Source: Arthrobacter sp. H35-D1
Lineage (GTDB): Bacteria > Actinomycetota > Actinomycetes > Actinomycetales > Micrococcaceae
Reading direction: 5' to 3'
NCBI RefSeq assembly: GCF_030063185.1
Contig: NZ_JASISP010000004.1
Location: 1-42,752, forward strand
DNA length: 42,752 bases
The first letter of the stretch is position 1; the number at the start of each line of letters is the position of its first letter. Made by a program: the position numbers and the translations under genes. The notes beneath the pieces are model-generated. The model searched no databases and was not told the origin of the DNA. It saw nothing but the letters and a program-made list of their open reading frames with translations. This document shows, one piece after another, positions 20,811 through 29,194 of this stretch.

Positions 20811-22772
20811 GTGTCCTGGTGGACAACAGTGCCAGTCATGCTGGTATGTATTGCCCTGGTGCTCATTCCAGGCGGCGCCCTGGCGTATGCGCTTGGCTTT
20901 CGGCGTGTTTCCGTGCTGGGCCTGGCCCCGGTGCTGTCACTATCCCTGGTAGGGGTTGCAGCTGTCGGTGCCTCGTTTGTGGGCGTTGGTTGGAATATCT
21001 GGGCAGTTGTGGTCCTGGCTGTCGTCGCCTGTTTGGTGGCATGGCTGATTACCGACTTCCGCCAAAAGAGCACCAACAGGGCCGGTTTTCACCGCGATTC
21101 CTGGCTGACTTTGGGGGCCATGGTGGTGGGTGTCGCGGCCGGAGCATTGCTCATTGCCCGGCGCTTCATGCAATTGGTGGGGGCCCCGGACAACATCTCC
21201 CAACGCTACGACAACGTCTTTCAGCTCAATGCCGTTCGGCATATTTTGGACACCGGCGACGGGTCCACGCTCACGCTGGGCCAGATGGCCGGCGGACACG
21301 GGCTGGGGGCCGTTTATCCTGCCGTCTGGCACGACCTTGCCGCGTTGCTTGTCCAACTCACGGGAACCCCCATTGCTGTGGCGGAAAACGCCGTCAACAT
21401 GTGCGTTGCTGCGCTCATTTGGCCCATTTCGATTATTTTTCTCACACGGGTGGTGGCAGGGCCCAAACCGGTTGCGCTCATGGCGGCGGGCGTTGCCTCC
21501 GCCGGTCTGGTCGCCTTCCCGTTCCTGCTGCTGGTCTGGGGTCCGCTGTTCCCCAACCTGCTCTCCATCAGTGTTGTGCCGGCCGCCTTGGCCATCGTCA
21601 TTTTGCTGTGCAAGCTCTCCGACCAGCGGGAACGGCCCTTGCGGCTGTGGGCCACGACCGTGATCATGATTCCCGGGCTGGCGTTTTCCCACATGAGCGC
21701 CCTCGGCGCCCTGCTGGCCTTCGGCGCGCCCATGATTCTTTGGGCAGTGGGACTCCACGTGAAAGCGTTGGCGAAGGACAAGGCACCAATCCGAAAATAC
21801 GCAGTGGTTGCGGCCGCAAGCGTGGCCGGTCTGGCCCTTGGCTTGCTGTTGTGGCTGAGGCTTCGCCCCGACGATTACAGCGGATGGACGCCCCACACCA
21901 ACGTGCCGGGGGCCATCGGGGAAGTGGTCGCCAACGGTGTCATGGGCACTGAGGCAACGTGGGTGATTTCCATTCTTGCCGTTATTGGCGGTGCTGTGAT
22001 TCTGGGCAAGCGGACCCATATTTGGTGGTTGCTCAGCTACGCCGTGGCCGCCTCGCTGTACATAGCCGATGCGTCTTTGGACCGAGGCTTTATTAGGACT
22101 TTCCTGACAGGAGTCTGGTACGCGGACACGAACCGCGTTGCAGCGTACCTGCCCATCTTTGCCGTGGTCTTGGCAGCCATCGGATTCAAACGCGTTGTTG
22201 AAGTGGTTCTCTCAGCCGTATCGAGACTTCAGCGGAACACTTCCTGGTGGACCAAATCCATTGCCTTGGCGGTTGTGCTGGCCCTGTTCGGCTTGCTGGC
22301 CCTTGGCACGCAGGTGGGCACCATCCGGAACTACATCGGTGCACAAAAGGTGTTCTATGAACGGGACACAGGCTCGTCCATCCTCTCCGACGACGAGTAC
22401 AAGCTGCTGGCACGGATTGACAGCGAAGTGCCGGCAAATGCCGTCATAGCAGGCAACCCATGGAACGGCTCCGGTCTTGTCTACGCCTTCGCAGACCGAA
22501 AGGTGCTTCGCTACCACCTTTCCCAGCACGGCACTCCTGCCGAAGTGCTGGTGGAGGAAAAACTCAACACCGCAAATTCGGACCCTGCAGTGTGCAATGC
22601 CGTTAGGGAGCTCAACGTAAAGTACGTGCTTGATTTTGGCGAACAGTACCTGCTGAATCATCCCGACAGCAAAGATTTTGGCGGACTTCAGAATTTGGCC
22701 GGCTCCGGGACAGTGGAGTTGGTTGACCAGGAAGGGGCTGCGAAGCTGTACCGGGTCACGGCGTGTTGGTGA
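20811..22772 (+). CDS. Large polytopic membrane protein, DUF6541-like, possible GT-C type transferase
   Basis: A 653-residue protein with roughly a dozen or more hydrophobic helices over residues 1-510 and a soluble, probably extracytoplasmic C-terminal portion of about 140 residues. The first external loop after helix 4 has SQRYDNVFQLNAVRHILDTG (about 130-149). The acidic residue there and the overall plan recall GT-C glycosyltransferases that use polyprenyl-phosphate sugars, but no diagnostic motif proves it. GTG 20811 is chosen over GTG 20781 because GGAGGA lies 5 nt before it. It follows wzt by 110 nt in the same direction, so a step in galactan or teichuronic polymer modification on the outer face of the membrane is a reasonable inference. 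The 3' end carries a 14-bp tandem duplication. Confidence 0.75.
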   Translation: MSWWTTVPVMLVCIALVLIPGGALAYALGFRRVSVLGLAPVLSLSLVGVAAVGASFVGVGWNIWAVVVLAVVACLVAWLITDFRQKSTNRAGFHRDSWLTLGAMVVGVAAGALLIARRFMQLVGAPDNISQRYDNVFQLNAVRHILDTGDGSTLTLGQMAGGHGLGAVYPAVWHDLAALLVQLTGTPIAVAENAVNMCVAALIWPISIIFLTRVVAGPKPVALMAAGVASAGLVAFPFLLLVWGPLFPNLLSISVVPAALAIVILLCKLSDQRERPLRLWATTVIMIPGLAFSHMSALGALLAFGAPMILWAVGLHVKALAKDKAPIRKYAVVAAASVAGLALGLLLWLRLRPDDYSGWTPHTNVPGAIGEVVANGVMGTEATWVISILAVIGGAVILGKRTHIWWLLSYAVAASLYIADASLDRGFIRTFLTGVWYADTNRVAAYLPIFAVVLAAIGFKRVVEVVLSAVSRLQRNTSWWTKSIALAVVLALFGLLALGTQVGTIRNYIGAQKVFYERDTGSSILSDDEYKLLARIDSEVPANAVIAGNPWNGSGLVYAFADRKVLRYHLSQHGTPAEVLVEEKLNTANSDPAVCNAVRELNVKYVLDFGEQYLLNHPDSKDFGGLQNLAGSGTVELVDQEGAAKLYRVTACW

Positions 22773-22785
22773 CGGCGTGTTGGTG
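22758..22785 (+). repeat. 14-bp perfect tandem duplication across a stop codon
   Basis: ACGGCGTGTTGGTG occurs twice in a row, at 22758-22771 and 22772-22785. The TGA stop of the membrane protein (22770-22772) spans the junction. The duplication therefore lies at the extreme 3' end and adds nothing to the protein. Confidence 0.8.
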
Positions 22786-22872
22786 GCGCAGAGTGGACCT
22801 GCAGGAGTCGCCTTGTTGCTGCCTGCGGCGTGGTTTTGCTCTCACCTGAAGCGCAGGCGGCCCAAAGGCCGA

Positions 22873-22878
22873 TATTCT
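22873..22878 (+). promoter_or_regulatory. Candidate -10 element for the nucleotide-sugar operon
   Basis: TATTCT lies about 70 nt before the GTG of the dehydrogenase gene, in a 175-nt gap. No convincing -35 was found at the right distance. It marks the likely start of the dehydrogenase/acyltransferase/aminotransferase/oxidoreductase operon. Confidence 0.35.
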
Positions 22879-22947
22879 AGTGGACAACTGCCGGTGGAAG
22901 CATGCTCCGGTCCGTCACCAAAGCTATAAAGAAAAGGCTACTAAAAC

Positions 22948-24237
22948 GTGAAGATTGCAGTTATCGCACTCGGTAAGATCGGGCTGCCATTGGCAGTTCA
23001 GTTTGCTTCCAAGGGGCACGAGGTTGTCGGGGTCGACGTCAACGCGACCGTAGTTGACCTGGTCAACGCAGGCAAGGAACCCTTCCCCGGCGAAGCGCAC
23101 CTGCAGGAGAAGCTTTCCGAGCTGGTGCCAGCTGGCAAGCTGCGCGCCACGACGGACTATTCCCAAGCGGTCCCCGGTGCCGACGCAGTGGTGCTGGTGG
23201 TGCCCTTGTTCGTTGACTCCGAGGCCAAGCCCGACTTTGGGTGGATGGATGGCGCCACGGCCGAACTGGGCAAGCACCTGACGGCAGGCACGCTTGTCTC
23301 CTATGAGACAACGCTGCCGGTCGGAACCACACGCAGCCGCTGGAAGCCCGCACTGGAGGCCGCCTCCGGCCTGGTTGAGGGCAAGGACTTCCACCTGGTG
23401 TTCTCCCCTGAACGCGTTCTCACCGGCCGCGTCTTTGCGGATCTGCGCAAGTACCCCAAGCTCATTGGCGGGCTGTCTGTTGCCGGGGCAGCCAAGGCGA
23501 CGGAATTCTACGAGTCCGTTCTGGACTTCGACGACCGCCCCGACCTGAACCGCCCCAATGGTGTCTGGGACTTGGGCTCGGCTGAAGCTTCCGAGCTGGC
23601 CAAGCTGGCCGAAACCACGTACCGCGATGTCAACATTGGCCTTGCAAACCAGTTTGCCCGTTTTGCTGCCAAAACCGGCATCGACATCTACCAAGTCATC
23701 GCGGCCTCCAACTCCCAGCCCTTCAGTCACATCCACCAGCCAGGCATCGCCGTCGGCGGACACTGCATCCCCGTCTACCCGCGCCTGTACCTGTGGAACG
23801 ATCCTGACGCCACTGTGGTCCGTGCTGCCCGCGCAGCCAACGCAGACATGCCCGACTACACCATCGGACTGCTCGAAGGCGCCTATGGCGACCTCACCGG
23901 AGCACGCGTGGTGGTGCTGGGTGCCGCCTACCGAGGCGGCGTGAAGGAAACCGCGTTCTCGGGTGTCTTCGACGCCGTGGAAGCCATCACCCGCCGCGGC
24001 GGCACAGCCATGGTGCAGGACCCCCTGTACACCGATGCCGAGCTGGAAAAGCTCGGCTTTGCCCCGTACCACCTGGGCGAGGCCGTTGACGCTGCCGTGG
24101 TGCAGGCCGACCACGCCGAGTACCGTGAGTTGACGCCAGCGGACCTGCCGGGGGTCAAGGCATTCATCGACGGGCGCAGGGTCAGCTCGGCCGAGCAGTG
24201 GGACGGCGTTACCTATCGCGTCATCGGCAAGGCCTAG
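22948..24237 (+). CDS. UDP-HexNAc 6-dehydrogenase (WbpA/WecC family)
   Basis: A 429-residue nucleotide-sugar dehydrogenase that oxidises C6 of a UDP-sugar to the carboxylate in two NAD-dependent steps. The NAD fold is at the start (IALGKIGLPLAVQFASKGHEVVGVD), followed by SYETTLPVGTT, the SPERVLTGR motif, ETTYRDVNIGLANQFA, and the active-site cysteine at about residue 273 in GGHCIPVYP. The family is shared by WbpA (UDP-GlcNAc) and WecC (UDP-ManNAc); the following acyltransferase, aminotransferase and 3-dehydrogenase genes favour a WbpA-like role, making UDP-GlcNAcA. The start is GTG with a weak AAAAGG about 10 nt upstream. Substrate assignment by context is inference. Confidence 0.85.
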   Translation: MKIAVIALGKIGLPLAVQFASKGHEVVGVDVNATVVDLVNAGKEPFPGEAHLQEKLSELVPAGKLRATTDYSQAVPGADAVVLVVPLFVDSEAKPDFGWMDGATAELGKHLTAGTLVSYETTLPVGTTRSRWKPALEAASGLVEGKDFHLVFSPERVLTGRVFADLRKYPKLIGGLSVAGAAKATEFYESVLDFDDRPDLNRPNGVWDLGSAEASELAKLAETTYRDVNIGLANQFARFAAKTGIDIYQVIAASNSQPFSHIHQPGIAVGGHCIPVYPRLYLWNDPDATVVRAARAANADMPDYTIGLLEGAYGDLTGARVVVLGAAYRGGVKETAFSGVFDAVEAITRRGGTAMVQDPLYTDAELEKLGFAPYHLGEAVDAAVVQADHAEYRELTPADLPGVKAFIDGRRVSSAEQWDGVTYRVIGKA

Positions 24238-24282
24238 AAAACCCAATTCGCCCGCCACACGGGCCGAGTCAGGAGAAACAGC

Positions 24283-24879
24283 ATGAGTTATGTAGCACCC
24301 AGCGCCGACGTGTCGGATCAAGCCGCGATCGGCGAAGGCACCAAGATTTGGCATTTGGCCCAAGTTCGCGAAGAAGCCGTGCTTGGTGAGAACTGCATCG
24401 TTGGACGAGGGGCCTATGTTGGAACCGGCGTGCGCGTCGGCGACAACTCCAAGATCCAAAACTACGCCTTGGTGTATGAACCGGCAGTCTTGGGCCATGG
24501 TGTTTTCATCGGACCGGCCGTCGTGCTGACCAATGACACCTACCCGCGCGCCGTCAGCCCCGATGGATCACTGAAAAGTGCCCACGACTGGGAACCGGTT
24601 GGCGTCACCATCGAAGACGGTGCAGCCATTGGTGCTCGGGCAGTTTGCATAGCTCCCGTAACAATTGGCCGGTGGTCCACCATCGCGGCCGGTTCAGTGG
24701 TGACGAAGGATGTTCCCGCCTTTGCCCTGATGGCCGGCGTACCAGCCCGTCGCCTGGGCTGGGTCGGGAAGGCCGGATTTCCGTTGAAGCTGGAGGACGG
24801 TTTTTGGGTTTGCCCTGAAACTGGAGCAAGATACATAGAGGATTCAAACTCCCTGAAAGAGGCAGAGGACAACGCATGA
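24283..24879 (+). CDS. Left-handed beta-helix N-acetyltransferase (WbpD-like)
   Basis: A 198-residue hexapeptide-repeat acyltransferase. Successive I/V-G-x-x-x turns run from residue about 5 to 60 and from 110 to 150. The NDTYPRAV loop (about 86-93) and the ending VPAFALMAGVPARRLGWV are hallmarks of WbpD-type enzymes that acetylate the 3-amino group of UDP-2-acetamido-3-amino-glucuronate. Trimeric cytosolic enzymes of this family use acetyl-CoA. AGGAG at 24271-24275 is 7 nt before the ATG, and the stop overlaps the aminotransferase start by 4 nt. The dehydrogenase upstream and the aminotransferase downstream define the pathway. Alternatives are other sugar O- or N-acetyltransferases of the same fold. 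Confidence 0.85.
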   Translation: MSYVAPSADVSDQAAIGEGTKIWHLAQVREEAVLGENCIVGRGAYVGTGVRVGDNSKIQNYALVYEPAVLGHGVFIGPAVVLTNDTYPRAVSPDGSLKSAHDWEPVGVTIEDGAAIGARAVCIAPVTIGRWSTIAAGSVVTKDVPAFALMAGVPARRLGWVGKAGFPLKLEDGFWVCPETGARYIEDSNSLKEAEDNA

Positions 24880-25967
24880 GCCAGGACTTCATTCCCGCAG
24901 CAAAACCGATCATTGGCGACGAGGAACGGGCAGCGGTCGACGCCGTCATGGCCTCCGGCATGTTGGCCCAAGGCAAGGAGGTGGCCAACTTTGAGCTCGA
25001 GTTCTCCAAGGTTCTCCTTGACGGCCGCGCCAGCGTTGCCGTGAACTCGGGCACCTCCGGCCTGCACTTGGGCCTGCTGGCCAGCGGGGTCGGCCGAGGC
25101 GATGAGGTCATCGTGCCCTCGTTCACCTTTGCCGCCACCGGCAACTCGGTGGCCTTGGCGGGGGCCACCCCCGTGTTTGCCGACATCGAGCTGGACTACT
25201 ACTCTCTCGATGTGGCCCACGTGGAGTCGCTCATCACGGACAAGACCAAGGGCATCATGCCTGTTCACTTGTACGGGCACCCGTTTGCCGCAGACGCGTT
25301 CGCCGCACTGTGCGACAAGCACAACATCGACCTGTACGAGGACGCGGCCCAGGCCCACGGCGCCGCTCTGAACGGCAAAAAAGTCGGCACCTTCGGCAAG
25401 TTCGGCATGTTCAGCCTGTACCCTACAAAGAACATGACCTCCGGGGAGGGCGGCATGGTCTCCACCTCGGATGCGACAGTGGAGCGCAACATGCGCCTGC
25501 TGCGCAACCAGGGCATGGAAAAGCAGTACGAAAACGAACTGGTGGGCTTCAACAACCGTATGACGGACCTGCACGCCGCCATCGGCCGGGTGCAGCTGAC
25601 AAAGATCGAGGCCTGGACCAAGAAGCGCCAGGAGAACGCCGCGTTCCTGACGGCCAACCTCGAAGGCGTGGGGACGCCGAAGGTCGCCGATGGTGCCGAG
25701 CACGTCTACCACCAATACACGATCCGCGTACCCGAGGGCCGTGACGAACTGCACGAGAAGCTGCGCAGCGAGTTCAACATCGGCTCCGGCGTCTACTACC
25801 CGGTCCCGAACCACCGCCTGCCCTCCTTCAACCGCACGGAAGACCTGCCGAACACGGAGATCGCGGCCAAGGAAGTGCTCTCGCTGCCGGTCCACCCGTC
25901 GCTGACCCAGGACCACCTGGAACGCATCGTCTCCGCCGTCAACACCATCATGAAGGCAGGTGCCTAG
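24876..25967 (+). CDS. DegT/DnrJ/EryC1 PLP-dependent sugar aminotransferase (WbpE-like)
   Basis: A 363-residue aminotransferase of the DegT family. AVNSGTSGLHLGLLA (about 50-64) forms the phosphate-binding region, FTFAATGNSVALAGATPVF follows, DAAQAHGA holds the PLP-contacting aspartate, and SLYPTKNMTSGEGG contains the Schiff-base lysine (Lys185). In a WbpA/B/D/E set it transfers an amino group, usually from glutamate, to the 3-keto sugar, giving UDP-2-acetamido-3-amino-2,3-dideoxy-glucuronate. The ATG overlaps the acetyltransferase stop (ATGA) and the next gene starts three bases after its stop, so these are one transcript. A different keto-sugar substrate cannot be ruled out from the sequence. 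Confidence 0.88.
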   Translation: MSQDFIPAAKPIIGDEERAAVDAVMASGMLAQGKEVANFELEFSKVLLDGRASVAVNSGTSGLHLGLLASGVGRGDEVIVPSFTFAATGNSVALAGATPVFADIELDYYSLDVAHVESLITDKTKGIMPVHLYGHPFAADAFAALCDKHNIDLYEDAAQAHGAALNGKKVGTFGKFGMFSLYPTKNMTSGEGGMVSTSDATVERNMRLLRNQGMEKQYENELVGFNNRMTDLHAAIGRVQLTKIEAWTKKRQENAAFLTANLEGVGTPKVADGAEHVYHQYTIRVPEGRDELHEKLRSEFNIGSGVYYPVPNHRLPSFNRTEDLPNTEIAAKEVLSLPVHPSLTQDHLERIVSAVNTIMKAGA

Positions 25968-25970
25968 ATC

Positions 25971-26963
25971 GTGGCGAACTTGCGCGTAGGACTCATCGGA
26001 CTGGGCATGATGGGCCGCCACCATGCCCGCGTCATCCGCGAGGTCGACGGCGTCGAGCTCTTCGCCGTGGCCGACGCCTTTGGCGACCCGCACGGCGTGG
26101 CCAGGGAACTGCCCGTGTTGTCAGGTGTCGAGGAACTGATTGCGGCCGGCATCGACATGGCCGTAGCGGCCGTGCCCACCGGCATGCACGAGGAAGTCGG
26201 GCTGGCTTTGGCGGAGGCGGGAATCCACACCCTCGTGGAGAAGCCCATCGCCGCCAGCGTCCCCGCCGGGCAGCGCCTCGTTGAGGCATTCGCCGCCAAG
26301 GGCCTTGTCGGCGCCGTCGGACACATTGAGCGCTTCAACCCGGCGCTGCAGTCGCTGCGCAAGCGCATCGCCGACGGCGAACTGGGCGAGGTCTATCAGA
26401 TCGCCACCCGGCGGCAGGGCCCGTTCCCTTCGCGCATTGCCGACGTGGGCGTGGTCAAGGACCTGGGTACGCACGACATCGACCTGACCGCTTGGCTGGC
26501 GCAGAGCCGGTTTGCCTCGATCTTTGCCCAGACCACCACGCGCAGCGGGCGCCCGCACGAGGACATGGTTGCTGCCACCGGCAAGCTCGCCAACGGCATC
26601 ATCACCAACCACCTGGTGAACTGGCTTTCACCCATGAAGGAACGCCTCACCATCGTCACCGGTGAAAAGGGTGCGTTTGTGGCGGACACCGTCACCGCCG
26701 ACCTCACGTTCTACGAAAACGGCACCATCGCCACCGAATGGGACTCCATCGGAGCGTTCCGCGGAGTCTCCGAGGGCAACGTCACCCGCTTGGCCATCCC
26801 CAAGCCGGAGCCGCTGCGCACCGAACACGAAGCCTTCCGCGACGCCGTGCTCGGATTGCGCAACGACGTGGTGACCATGGCCGAAGGGCAAGACACGCTC
26901 GTTGTGGCCGAGGCCGTGCTGGAATCTTCCCGCACAGGACAGCCCGTGAGGATGCTCTCTTAG
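25971..26963 (+). CDS. Gfo/Idh/MocA sugar dehydrogenase (WbpB-like)
   Basis: A 330-residue NAD(P)-dependent oxidoreductase. The Rossmann motif GLIGLGMMGRHHARV is at residues about 6-20, EKPIA at about 92-96 carries the conserved catalytic-region lysine, GHIERFNPAL follows, and DLGTHDIDLTAWL gives the active-site His. The GHIERFNP and KDLGTHDID segments are typical of members that oxidise C3 of UDP-HexNAc or UDP-HexNAcA. With the neighbours this fits WbpB, which makes the 3-keto intermediate for the aminotransferase. A GnnA-like role on UDP-GlcNAc is the main alternative. The start is GTG three bases after the aminotransferase stop; the stop overlaps the glycosyltransferase GTG by one base. 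Confidence 0.85.
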   Translation: MANLRVGLIGLGMMGRHHARVIREVDGVELFAVADAFGDPHGVARELPVLSGVEELIAAGIDMAVAAVPTGMHEEVGLALAEAGIHTLVEKPIAASVPAGQRLVEAFAAKGLVGAVGHIERFNPALQSLRKRIADGELGEVYQIATRRQGPFPSRIADVGVVKDLGTHDIDLTAWLAQSRFASIFAQTTTRSGRPHEDMVAATGKLANGIITNHLVNWLSPMKERLTIVTGEKGAFVADTVTADLTFYENGTIATEWDSIGAFRGVSEGNVTRLAIPKPEPLRTEHEAFRDAVLGLRNDVVTMAEGQDTLVVAEAVLESSRTGQPVRMLS

Positions 26964-28135
26964 TGGCAGCACACAAACCGTTGAAGGTCGTCGTCGCCAC
27001 AAGGCTTTTCACGCCTGAAGTGGGGGCGGCGGCCTTCCGCTTGAGAGCCCTGGTTGACGGACTCGTCGAACAGGGCGCAGAAGTCCAGGTCATCACGACC
27101 AAGCCGCCACGGGGGAGCAGACCGTTCAAGCCCACCTACGGGCTCAGCCGGTGGCCCGTGCTGCGTGACTCCGGCGGCAACGTCCGCGGTTACGTCCAGT
27201 ACCTCAGCTTTGATGTCCCCGCCTTCTTCAGGCTCCTTGCCGCGCGTGCCGACGTCGTTGTTTCCGAGCCGCCGCCCACCACAGGTGTGGCAGTGGCGCT
27301 GTCCTCGCTGCTGCGGAAGCGCCCTTATGTTTACTACGCTGCCGATGTGTGGACCGAGGCGCTTTCTGCCATGCAGGTGCCTTCCATCGTGAAGAAGGTC
27401 ATGGGCGCCGTCGAGGGGAGGGTGCTTCGCCGTGCGGCGAAGGTTATTGCCGTCTCCGAGCCGGTGGCAACCCAGGTGGCCCATTTCAACGTGCCCGCCG
27501 GCAGGATCGAGGTGGTCGGCAACGGCGTGGATACCGGCGTGTTCCGTCCGGACGGCACTGTGGCTACCACCGCGAACCCGTACTTTGTCTACACGGGAAC
27601 CATGAGCGAATGGCAGGGAGCGGACATCTTTATCCGCGCGCTGCCGCTTGTCCGCGAGCGGTTCCCCAACGCCGAGCTGAGGTTCTTTGGCCAGGGCGCC
27701 GACGAAGACCACCTGTCTGCCCTTGCCACCGAGACCGTGCCCGGGGCCGTGCACTTCGGCGGGGTTGTGCCACCAGCCGACGCCGCGGGGTGGATCCGCG
27801 GGGCCGTGGCGGCACTTGTTAGCATCAAGCCGGGTCAAGGCTACGACTTTGCCAAGCCCACCAAGATCTACGCGGCGGCAGGCTGCGGCACCCCCGTAGT
27901 ATTTGCGGGACAGGGCGACGGTGCAGCCATCGTCGAGTCCGGCCGCTTGGGCGCAGCGCCCGCCTACGAGCCCCGCAGCGTGGCGGACGCCATGATCGCG
28001 GTATTGAAGGACCCCGACCACGGCGGGACCGAGTCCCGCGAAGCACGAGTCCGGTGGGTGGCGGAAAACGCTTCCCTGAAAGCTTCGGGCCAAGCGGCTG
28101 CGCAAGCCATCTTGAAGGTGCGGACACAACCCTGA
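26963..28135 (+). CDS. Glycosyltransferase family 4
   Basis: A 390-residue GT-B fold retaining glycosyltransferase. The N-terminal acceptor domain begins VVVATRLFTPEVGAAAFRL, then SEPPPTTGVAVALSSLLRKRPYVYYAADVWTE. The donor domain carries IEVVGNGVDTGVFRPDG, YTGTMSEWQGAD, and the terminal FAKPTKIYAAAGCGTPVVF segment that replaces the usual EX7E loop. The frame is open upstream to 26738, but GTG 26963 is chosen because it overlaps the preceding stop by one base and the protein aligns with the family start. It is the last gene before the C5-epimerase-like gene and is the best candidate to add the diacetamido-uronic acid residue; that is inference from position. Confidence 0.85.
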   Translation: MAAHKPLKVVVATRLFTPEVGAAAFRLRALVDGLVEQGAEVQVITTKPPRGSRPFKPTYGLSRWPVLRDSGGNVRGYVQYLSFDVPAFFRLLAARADVVVSEPPPTTGVAVALSSLLRKRPYVYYAADVWTEALSAMQVPSIVKKVMGAVEGRVLRRAAKVIAVSEPVATQVAHFNVPAGRIEVVGNGVDTGVFRPDGTVATTANPYFVYTGTMSEWQGADIFIRALPLVRERFPNAELRFFGQGADEDHLSALATETVPGAVHFGGVVPPADAAGWIRGAVAALVSIKPGQGYDFAKPTKIYAAAGCGTPVVFAGQGDGAAIVESGRLGAAPAYEPRSVADAMIAVLKDPDHGGTESREARVRWVAENASLKASGQAAAQAILKVRTQP

Positions 28136-28140
28136 GTACC

Positions 28141-29184
28141 ATGATCGATCTGCAAGTTCCGCCGGTACCAGAAGTGCAGACTCGGCGTCGGCCGGAGCCG
28201 GGACCGCCGCCCATCGCCCGTCGTCGGCACCTTGCCCGGACCCTGCTGGCGCTGGTTTTGGTTGTCGCCGTCGGTTCGGTCCTCATTGTCTTCAGGGCTG
28301 AAATCTGGGGACCGCAATTCAACCACTCGGGTTATTCACTCAGCCGTGACGGGCAGTCCCCGTACATTGGCAACTACGTGATTCCGTTGACGGATACCAC
28401 TTGGGGTGAAACAAGCGAGGACGACGTCCTCATTACTCGGGTTGGTAATGAAGCCGTCTATCATCCCGTGAACTCGGCCTGGTACATCAATCAAATGCTC
28501 ACCTCGTTCAAGGAATCGAATAACCCGGAATATTTGGACCGGGCGATTGCCACCGCAAAATACCTCATCAACGTCTCGGCAACCGATGACAGGGGAGCCA
28601 TTTGGTTCCCTTATCGATTCGGCCATGATGTGAAAACACTTCGTTTGGGAGCTCCCTGGCATTCGGGCATGGCCCAGGGCATGATGCTGTCCACCTTCGT
28701 GAACCTCTACGAGGCAACAGGAGACAAGTATTGGAAGAAAATGGCGGCTGGCACCGTCAAGTCGTTTGACCAGCCCAAGGTGGAATCCGGGCCCTGGTTC
28801 ACCAACGTCATTGAGGAGGATGGGAAGAAGTTCGTCTTTTACGAAGAATATCCGGCACTGGCCGAAGAACAGAACACCCAGGTGGTCAACGGCCACATTT
28901 ATGCCCTCTATGGGCTCTACGACTATTACAGAATTACCGGTGACAAACGCATTGAATGGTTGTTTGACGTGGGGGCATCAAGCATTCGCGATTCCTTCGA
29001 TGCCTACCGGAATCCCGGCCAGGCCAGCTGGTATTCCCCCACGGAGTATGGGCGCACCGTGTGGGGCAATCCGGAGAAGTATCACAAGGGTGTCATCAGC
29101 CAATTGCGAACCCTCGGTGAAATAACGGGAGATGTTGCATTCTGGCAGCAAGCCGATATTCTCTACTCCGACTTTCACGAGTAG
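28141..29184 (+). CDS. Membrane-anchored glucuronyl C5-epimerase-family protein
   Basis: A 347-residue protein with a basic N-terminus, one membrane anchor (residues 31-51) and an extracytoplasmic (alpha/alpha) domain of the D-glucuronyl C5-epimerase C-terminal family (Glce_C). Matches to the animal heparan-sulfate enzyme are recognisable in APWHSGMAQG (171-180), YEEYP (234-238), NGHIYALYGLYDY (250-262) and YHKGVISQL (314-322). Y314 falls where the animal enzyme has a catalytic Tyr-His pair. Such enzymes invert C5 of uronic acids already in a polymer. Here the neighbours make a diacetamido-uronate, so the likely reaction is D-manno (or D-gluco) to L-gulo (or L-ido) on the exported chain; this is inference. 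Base composition looks less GC-rich than the preceding genes. The start at 28141 is five bases after the previous stop, without a clear Shine-Dalgarno sequence. Confidence 0.8.
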   Translation: MIDLQVPPVPEVQTRRRPEPGPPPIARRRHLARTLLALVLVVAVGSVLIVFRAEIWGPQFNHSGYSLSRDGQSPYIGNYVIPLTDTTWGETSEDDVLITRVGNEAVYHPVNSAWYINQMLTSFKESNNPEYLDRAIATAKYLINVSATDDRGAIWFPYRFGHDVKTLRLGAPWHSGMAQGMMLSTFVNLYEATGDKYWKKMAAGTVKSFDQPKVESGPWFTNVIEEDGKKFVFYEEYPALAEEQNTQVVNGHIYALYGLYDYYRITGDKRIEWLFDVGASSIRDSFDAYRNPGQASWYSPTEYGRTVWGNPEKYHKGVISQLRTLGEITGDVAFWQQADILYSDFHE

Positions 29185-29194
29185 GGACCCGCTA

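Noticed and set aside
20940-22019. 359-codon minus-strand frame opposite the polytopic membrane protein
   Set aside because: His/Gly/Gln-rich low complexity with no domain; the plus strand has GGAGGA and a coherent multi-helix protein.
24540-26093. 517-codon minus-strand frame across the acetyltransferase and aminotransferase genes
   Set aside because: It spans two genes with clear catalytic motifs on the other strand and has no recognisable domain.
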